Notes under the pieces: generated by a model
Databases searched by the model: none
Told to the model about the DNA's origin: nothing
What the model saw: only the letters and a program-made list of their open reading frames with translations
Made by a program: the position numbers and the translations under genes
Part shown: positions 58,595 to 64,000 of the stretch, one piece after another
Position numbering within the stretch: the first letter of the stretch is position 1
Layout: each line of letters begins with the position of its first letter
From: Closterium sp. Naga37s-1
Taxonomy: Eukaryota; Streptophyta; Zygnematophyceae; Desmidiales; Closteriaceae
Assembly (NCBI GenBank): GCA_947471745.1
Contig: CANJKZ010000820.1
Span: 1,211,001 to 1,275,000 of the forward strand
Direction of reading: 5' to 3'
Length of the DNA: 64,000 nucleotides

Positions 58595-58855
58595 GAGTCT
58601 CATATTTTCGGAAGTTGTAAACGCTTGGTGTGCACGGGAAGTGTGCGACAGCCAACTTTCCCAAACCACCCCTTGCTTTGGTGTGCTTTGCGACAAACTT
58701 TGCTGTTACCGAATTCCAACCGTTTAACACTTGGTTGGATAGCAGAAATATGAGACGCGAGCTTTAATCAGGAAAATACAAGTGACTACTGAAAACTAGC
58801 CAGGCCAGGTGTTATGAGTTGATAATGAAAAGAGTGCGCCAAACCAACCGTTGAC

Positions 58856-58880
58856 GTGGTTTTGAGATGTCTCTAAATCC
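58856..58880. repeat. Degenerate palindrome, centre GAG-ATGT-CTC
   Basis: GGTTTTGAG-ATGT-CTCTAAATCC between short direct repeats (CCAACCGTTGACGT, CCAACCGCTGTCGT). Member of the palindrome family. Confidence 0.6.
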
Positions 58881-59038
58881 AACCGCTGTCGTCGCCCGGG
58901 TCAGGTGCCATCCCAGCCGTCCAAAAGGTTGACCTGCAAGTTGCAACCACACCCAACCACAGCCAACCACAGGGTTATGGTTTCAGTGGAACTAGCTGCA
59001 GGATATGTTTTTTATGGGCCAAGGCCTGTGGGATCAAT

Positions 59039-59590
59039 GAAGCTGGGGGCTATGGGCATGCATGGGGGACCCAACCAACCTTTCCTCACTGTCATTCTGG
59101 GAAGTGTTTCTCGCAGTGCGTCGACTTTTGAGGCGCATAGAAACTGGACTGAATGCCCATCCATAAAAAAGCATGCCTAAACATGCCTCACAACGCAACG
59201 AGGCCCAACCACCCTCCCCTCACCGCTATTCTGGGAAGCGTTTCTCGCAGCGGGTCCGCCTGGCGCATCTCCTTGAGCTGCTCTATTCCGCCCTCCACCC
59301 TGCCTCGCACCATCTGTTCACACGGTGGGGGGAATGGCAAGGATGGTGGAGGGAATGGCAGGGATGGTGGCAAATGGGTCTGCCCGGTGCATTTCCTTGA
59401 GCCGCTCTATTCCGCCCTCCACCCTGCCTCGCACCATCTGTTGCACATGACGGGGTGAGGAGAGGGACAATGGCAGGAGTGGTGGGGTGAATGGTACAGG
59501 TGGAACAAATGGGTCTGCCCTGGGCGGAATTCCTTGAGCTGCGCCATTCCGCCCTCCACTCTCCCCCGCACCATCTCGTGCTGAGGTGGT
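59039..59590 (-). repeat. Copies of the C-terminal exon of the acyltransferase
   Basis: ATGGTGCGRGGVAGRGTGGAGGGCGGAAT-type blocks at 59313, 59433 and 59573 (minus starts). A tail-only copy (GAAACACTTCCCAGAATGACAGTGA) lies at about 59116-59080. The degenerate half-palindrome at 59120-59141 (CTTTTGAG-GCGC-ATAGAAA) separates the tail copy from the rest. Confidence 0.8.
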
Positions 59591-62500
59591 GGAGTGAGAG
59601 AAGAGAAGACGGGGATGGGGTCAGAGAATAGGAAGTAGCGGCGCTGGGGGCGAGGCAGCAATAGATGTGATACTAGTTGCTGGCATGATCAGAGGGAATG
59701 CAACACAGCTGGCATATTCTACTACTCTCTTCCTTGTCACGTATCAAAGAAGAGGAAGTAGAGGCGCTGTGAGTGAGGCAGCAGGCAGCAAACATGCTAT
59801 ATTCTCTGCTATGTTCTCTGCTATGTTCTCTGCTATATTCTCTGCTATACTCTCTGCTATATTCTCTGCTATGTTCTCTGCTATGTTCTCTGCTATGTTC
59901 TCTGCTATATTCTCTGCTATACTCTCTGCTATATTCTCTGCTATGTTCTCTGCTATGTTCTCTGCTATATTCTCTGCTATATTCTCTGCTGGTGTATTCC
60001 TCATAGGGGGAGCGAGTGCGAGCAATTCACCTGGTACATCCGGCTCCACTCCTCCTTGTCGCGTATGATGGTGGGATCCAGGCCGTCCGTGCGGATGGGG
60101 TCGGAACAGAGGAAGTAGAGGCGCTGGGGGCGCGGCAGCAGGCAACCCAGCCAGTCAGGCAGCGGTACCTCATGCAGACAGGGGGGAAGAGCAGCTATAT
60201 TGGAGCGACTTTTGAGAATTCTCAAAAGTCGCTCCAGCCAGTCAGGCAGCGGTACCTCATGCAGACAGGGGGAGAGAGAAGCTGACCCACCTGGTATATC
60301 CTGCTGCACCTTCCTTGTCGCGTATGATGCCCGGATCCAGGCCGTCAGTGCGGATGGGGTAGCCAAAGAGGAAGTAGAGGCGCTGGGGGCGCGGCGAGCG
60401 GGGTAGCAGTGGAGATCGGGAGAGACGGAGCAACGCACCTGGTAGATCTGATTGCACGCCTCCTTGTCTCGTATGATCGTGGGATCCAGGCCGTCCGTGC
60501 GGATGGGGTCGGAGAAGAGGAAGTAGAGGCGCTGGGGGCGCGGCAGCAGGCCGGCATTGGAGGCGAGGGAGAAGGGGGGCGACTGCATGCCTGTGGCCTG
60601 CAGTGCTGGCTTCAACCAGGGGCCGATGGGGGAGCTCATGATCTCCCTGTGGGGTGAAGAGCACAGGGGAGGGGAAATGGAGGGGGTTGGGGGAGGAGAG
60701 AATAAGCAGGACTGGTCAGTGCTGCCTTCAGCACTCTCGGTCACTCACTCACTCCCGCTCCTTATCACTCCTTCCCACCCACTCCCCACTCACTTGGGGT
60801 CCATGAGAACATCAAAGCATCCTCCACGCCAGTGTGTCAATCCTTTGCTAAAGATTTCCTCTAGACTGCAGATCGCCTTACAAGCTTCTGTGGTCAAAAG
60901 CATTATGGTGGAGAATGGCACGATGGTGGCGCCACAGCGCGCGCACGGCGATGCGCACAAAGTCAGTCGTATCGTTTCCTGCCAAAGCAGCTTTTGGTAC
61001 GACACAGACACCAAAACACCTTGTACTTTTGACCATGCTAGAGAGGCGGCTGTTCACTCACTCACCCAGTCCCCAGTCGCCTGAGGTTTGCAAATTAGGC
61101 TTTCAACCAAAGGCAAACCTGAAAGCCACTCCCTCACTCGGTCAGACCCTCCCCTCCACTCACTCGGTGTCCATCATGGACCATCCATGAGCCATGTCCA
61201 TCAAACGCATCCTCCACGCCAGTGGTAGAAAACGGCACAACGGTGGCACAACAGCGCGCGCACAGCGACGCGCACAAAGTCGGCTGTGTCGCGGCAAAAC
61301 AGCTTTTACTTCTCACCCCATGCGAGAGCGGCGGACATGCAGGCCACTCACTCAGGGTCCATGAGAACATCAAAGGCATCTTCCACTCCAATAGTCGAAA
61401 AGGGGACGATGGTGGCGCCACAGCGCACGGCGATGCGCACAAAGTCAGTCGTATCGCGCCAAAACAGCTTGTACTTCTCATTCTTTCGCTTCCCCACCTC
61501 CCTGCCGCCTCCCGGGTACAGCAGCAAGTTCTCCCCCTCCCTCAAGAGTTGATAACATGCCCGGGGGGACACCTGATATGTGATGGGAGGGAGGAGGGTG
61601 AGGAGGGAGGAGGGGAAGGAGGGAGGACGGGAAGTCAGTTGTGTTGCGCGAAAAGAGCTTGTACTTCTCACGCCGTCGCTTCCCCACCTCCCTGGCACCC
61701 CTCTCCAAACAGAAGTATGCTCTCGCCTTCCCTCAGCAGCAGGTAGCACGCGCGGGGGGAACCTGCGGCATGATGGGAGGGAGGAGGGTAGGTCGGTCGG
61801 TTGTGTCCTGCCAAAACAGCTTCAACTTCTTATCCCTCTGCTTCCCAACCTCTTTCAAGGTGACTTTTGAGTCGACTCAAAAGTCACCTAGTTAGGTCGG
61901 TCGGTTGTGTCCTGCCAAAACAGCTTCAACTTCTTATCCCTCTGCTTCCCTACCTCTTTCAACCCTGGCGACACAACCTGCCATGACCATCGATGTCACC
62001 ACCACGTTGACTTTTGAGTCGACTCAAAATTCAACTCCATCAATGTCACCACCACGTTGACTTTTGAGTCGACTCAAAAGTCAACTCCATCATTGTCACC
62101 ACCACGTTGACTTTTGAGTCGACTCAAAAGTCAACTCCATCAATGTCACCACCACGTTGACTTTTGAGTCGACTCAAAAGTCAACTCCATCAATGTCACC
62201 ACCACGTTGACTTTTGAGTCGACTCAAAAGTCAACTCCATCAATGTCACCACCACGTTGACTTTTGAGTCGACTCAAAGGTCGGTTGTGTCCTGCCAAAA
62301 CAGCTTCAACTTCTCATCCCTCTGCTTCCCTACCTCTTTCAACCCTGGCGACACAACCTGCCATGACCATCAATGTCACCACCACTCCCAGCCCCACCCC
62401 TACCCCCCCATCTCACCCTGACAGCACTGTATTTGGTGAACTAGTTTGCAAAGGGCCCTTGCCAGTGCGTCACATTCTCACCCCGACCCTATACTCAAAA

Positions 62501-64000
62501 CCTCATCTCACCCTGACAGCACAGTATTTGGTGAACTGGTCGGCAAAATCTGCCCTGCCAGTGCTGCCTATTCGCCTTCAACCCTGATTGCCCCATCCCC
62601 ATCTCCATCCCCATCCCCATCCCCATCCCCATCCCAATCCCCATCCCCGCCCCAACCCCCACCATCTCACCTGCACAGCACCACCGTGTTTGGTGAGCCG
62701 ATCAATAAAGGGCGCCTGCCAGTGCATCCATATTCTCCTTCAACCCTGGTTGTACGGCTTTCCACTCGCATTCCCATCACCATACCCATCCCCCCCATCT
62801 CACCCGCACGGTGCCGTATTTGATGAACTGGTCAGCAAAGGGCGCCTGCCAGTGCCGTTCTATTCTCGTGTGATGAGTCGATTTTTGAGTCGACTCAAAA
62901 ATCGAACTGATCAGCAAAGGGCGCCTGCCAGTGCTGTTCTATTCTCCGTCAACCCTGGTTGCACCACTCGCTACTCCCATCCTCATTTCCACCCCCACCT
63001 CCAATCACACCCCCCCAATCTCACCTGCACAGCGCCATATTTGGTGAACTGGTCCGCAAAGGGCCCCTGCCAGTGCCGTTCTATTCTCCTTCAATTCTGA
63101 TTTACAACATGCTAATCCCATCCCCATCCCTTTCCCCGCCCCAAACCCCCAATCTCACCCGCACAGCGCCGTATTTGGTGAACTGGTCAGCAAAGGGCCC
63201 CTGCCAGTGGGTAGGCGCGCCGAGCCCTCTGAGAGTGACGCCCGTGCGCATGTGGATGTCTCGGATCATGAGCGGCCTGCGCAGGGAAGGGGGTGAAAGG
63301 AGGAGGCACTGGTGAATGATACATGCAAAGGGGGCCAGGCCAGCCCTACCAGTAGGGAGGAGATGCAGCCAGCTCTCTGAGAGTGATGCCCGTGCGCATG
63401 TGAATGTCTCGGATCATGAGCGGCCTGCGAGGGTGGTGAGATGAATAGGTGAGAGCGGTGAGAGCTGTGAGAGCGGTGAGAGCTGTGAGAGCCCGGCCAG
63501 TACAGGCAGTTTTTTAGTGTCTATGTTTTGCTTTATGCCCAGATTAATCTGCTGCTCGCTGAGCAGACAGTCATAGGTAGGTTATTTTTGAGACGTCTCA
63601 AAAATAACCTATCTACACGTGTATTTTGGCTGTTTTAGTTACTGCTGCTTGCTCGCTGAGAGCTATGCCAAAAGACCGATTGGCCAGCCCTGCCAGTAAG
63701 TTGTGGTGCCTGGCCTAGGTCCTCCCAGTCACCTTAGAGTGACTCTCATCTTAGAGTGACTCTCATCTTAGAGTGACTCTCATCTTAGAGTGACTCTCAT
63801 CTTAGAGTGACTCTCATCTTAGAGTGACCACCATTTCCCACCCGCCCCCACTCTTCTCCCGCCTTTATGTTTTTTGAGAATTCTCAGAAACATACTCTTC
63901 TCCCGCCTTTGCAATGCAACCCATCAACGCACATGTCATGGATGCCGATGTGACTTTTGAGTCGACTCAAATGTCATAGATACCGAAGATGGTGTGGTTG
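59188..64000 (-). CDS. Phytyl-ester-synthase-like acyltransferase (DAGAT-type), 3' part, minus strand
   Basis: The 5' end lies beyond base 64000. Minus-strand exon blocks in protein order: 63281-63150 (RPLMIRDIHMRTGVTLRGLG...HWQGPFADQFTKYGAV); 61560-61351 (LLREGENLLLYPGGG..EKYKLFW, FVRIAVRCGATIVPFSTIG); 60650-60439 (NAGLLPRPQRLYFLFSDPI, IIRDKEACNQIYQ|GTGCG); 59313-59188 (MVRGRVEGGIEQLKEMRQADPLRETLPRIA). Motif order YPGG, YKLFW, GATIVPF, RxYFLFxxPI and a helical tail matches plant phytyl ester synthases (esterase/lipase/thioesterase family), plastid enzymes that acylate phytol and diacylglycerol. Every block exists in two to seven copies, so the spliced form cannot be fixed from sequence alone, and the gene could be a pseudogene. 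The family call is recognition by motif. Confidence 0.6.
59798..59993. repeat. 12 bp minisatellite TTCTCTGCTATR
   Basis: About 16 units, with ATG, ATA and ATAC variants arranged in a higher-order pattern. Inside the acyltransferase intron. Confidence 0.92.
60148..60272. repeat. 38 bp direct repeat around a perfect 36 bp palindrome
   Basis: CAGCCAGTCAGGCAGCGGTACC... at 60148-60185 and 60235-60272. The palindrome 60201-60236 has centre GAG-AATT-CTC and 18 bp arms starting TGGAGCGAC. It is the longest perfect member seen. Confidence 0.92.
60790..61785 (-). repeat. Copies of the GATIVPF / KYKLFW exon of the acyltransferase
   Basis: GATIVPFS blocks end near 60790, 61170 and 61351 (low coordinates, each followed by a GTGAGT-type donor). 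KYKLFW/F-RDTTDF blocks lie near 60990, 61300, 61455 and 61650. Copies differ by small indels that shift frame (such as VAPPSSPFR). The 61351-61560 copy is the most complete. Confidence 0.8.
61789..61962. repeat. ~70 bp direct repeat around a perfect 32 bp palindrome
   Basis: TAGGTCGGTCGGTTGTGTCC...CTCTTTCAA at 61789-61858 and 61893-61962, one visible difference. The palindrome 61858-61889 has centre GAG-TCGA-CTC and arms AGGTGACTTTT. Confidence 0.92.
61990..62384. repeat. 50 bp tandem array of six palindromes inside a ~105 bp direct repeat
   Basis: Palindromes start at 62006, 62056, 62106, 62156, 62206 and 62256, exactly 50 bp apart. Each is GTTGACTTTTGAG-TCGA-CTC... with spacer TCCATCAATGTCACCACCAC. 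The last is cut off after CTCAAA, directly at the second copy of the ~105 bp flank (61894-61998 against 62278-62384). The first has one arm mismatch, and the second is followed by a CATCATTG spacer variant. Confidence 0.95.
62420..63430 (-). repeat. Seven copies of a ~42 bp mini-exon of the acyltransferase
   Basis: Minus-strand TGGCAG|GGSCCCTTTGCNGACCAGTT...GGCGCTGT-like blocks near 62440, 62535, 62700, 62825, 62910, 63045 and 63175 (FADQFTKYGAV). Several keep both an acceptor-like CTGGCAG and a donor-like GTGAGA. The preceding exon (MIRDIHMRTGVTLR) is duplicated at 63430-63377. CATCCC repeats (62590-62650) lie between copies. Confidence 0.82.
62827..62946. repeat. 41 bp direct repeat around a perfect 28 bp palindrome
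   Basis: ACTGRTCAGCAAAGGGCGCC... at 62827-62867 and 62906-62946. The palindrome 62878-62905 is TCGATTTTTGAG-TCGA-CTC..., with the outer arm TCGAT unlike the GTGAC or TTGAC arms elsewhere. Confidence 0.92.
63578..63611. repeat. Perfect 34 bp palindrome, centre GAG-ACGT-CTC
   Basis: Arms start TAGGTTATTTTT. Flanked by diverged copies of CTGCTGCTCGCTGAG (63550 region) and CTGCTTGCTCGCTGAG (63644 region). Confidence 0.9.
63735..63825. repeat. 17 bp tandem repeat GAGTGACTCTCATCTTA
   Basis: About five and a half units, identical. The unit contains GAGTGACTC, an imperfect short palindrome. Confidence 0.92.
63850..63910. repeat. 17 bp direct repeat around a 27 bp palindrome
   Basis: ACTCTTCTCCCGCCTTT at 63850-63866 and 63894-63910 abuts both sides of ATGTTTTTTGAG-AATT-CTCAGAAACAT (63867-63893) with no extra base. 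Confidence 0.9.
63932..63991. repeat. Palindrome 63951-63976 between ~19 bp direct repeats
   Basis: CATGTCATGGATGCCGATG and ATGTCATAGATACCGAAGATG flank TGACTTTTGAG-TCGA-CTCAAATGTCA, the right repeat overlapping the end of the palindrome. Confidence 0.85.

Larger units (their letters stand above)
45348..58767. mobile_element. TTAA-flanked inverted-repeat element (MITE-like), split by a retrotransposon
   Basis: AGCTCGCGTCTCATATTT at 45352-45369 has an exact inverted copy at 58746-58763, and each is bordered by TTAA (45348-45351, 58764-58767), the hallmark duplication of piggyBac-type transposition. CCAACCGTTTAACAC...GGTTGG, itself nearly palindromic, occurs just inside both ends (45370-45392, 58716-58738). 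Removing the gypsy element and one GAGTC leaves about 390 bp with no coding capacity, so it is a non-autonomous element. The repeats now lie 13.4 kb apart because of the nested insertions. Confidence 0.72.
59620..60660 (-). repeat. Five copies of the RxYFLF-SDPI exon of the acyltransferase
   Basis: CGCCCCCAGCGCCTCTACTTC-like blocks centred near 59640, 59770 (worn), 60115, 60385 and 60525. Three (60031, 60290 and 60439 low ends) keep the TRTAYCAG|GTG donor. Only the 60439-60650 copy includes the long upstream part (EIMSSPIGPWLKPALQATG). Confidence 0.85.

Noticed and set aside
60000..60660. Plus-strand ORFs with repeated YDGGIQAVRADG
   Set aside because: Antisense of the acyltransferase exon copies; motifs make sense only on the minus strand.
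61990..62384. CRISPR-like array (regular 50 bp palindromic repeat with 20 bp spacers)
   Set aside because: Spacers are essentially identical, the context is a eukaryotic intron, there are no cas genes, and the unit matches dispersed single palindromes in the window.

Overview
This 64 kb window is eukaryotic nuclear DNA from the green lineage. The supported genes have GT-AG introns. They include an algal/plant-type phytyl-ester-synthase-like acyltransferase, an UNC93-like transporter pair, an exosome RRP4 subunit, a nucleotide-diphospho-sugar transferase and a CaMK-type kinase. The retroelements are plant-type Ty1/copia and chromodomain Ty3/gypsy elements primed by initiator-Met-like tRNA sites. 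GC-rich genes, long mini/microsatellites and homopeptide runs point to a streptophyte alga (a zygnematophyte such as Closterium is a guess, not shown) or an early land plant.

Layout. 1-1025: 3' end of a protein kinase. 1796-3187: non-autonomous LTR element with a GTTAT duplication. 3998-11421: six-exon sugar transferase, with a second small LTR element and a long polypyrimidine minisatellite in its introns. 11884-15129: RRP4, six exons. 15904-22086: one-exon gene for a ~2060-residue low-complexity protein. 23346-29345: young Ty1/copia element with an intact polyprotein but no visible protease motif. 29792-34535 (+) and 35200-39666 (-): convergent UNC93-like paralogues with matching exon structure. 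42159-43884: a third, gutted UNC93 copy. 45348-58767: triple nest, in which a TTAA-flanked inverted-repeat element is split by a chromovirus (TSD GAGTC), which is split in its integrase by a minus-strand copia element (TSD AATGG). 59188-64000 (-): phytyl-ester-synthase-like gene whose 5' end lies outside the window.

The main discovery candidate cuts across all these genes. Nearly every exon edge has been copied, with its splice site, two to seven times into neighbouring introns. Many of these duplications have a 20-36 bp palindrome at the junction. The palindromes share one architecture, TTTTGAG-N4-CTCAAAA. N4 is usually self-complementary but differs between sites (TCGA, AATT, ACGT, GCGC), and the outer arms also differ yet stay complementary. 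I see about 18 such loci plus a six-copy array at exact 50 bp spacing. None lies inside the retroelements or the one-exon gene. This looks like an undescribed palindrome-associated tandem-duplication process or very small mobile element. An assembly artefact must be excluded first.

All gene models come from reading ORFs and splice sites by eye. Exon phases were checked by arithmetic for RRP4, the kinase, the sugar transferase (except the join between its exons 2 and 3) and both UNC93 genes. Family assignments rest on recognised motifs, not database searches.
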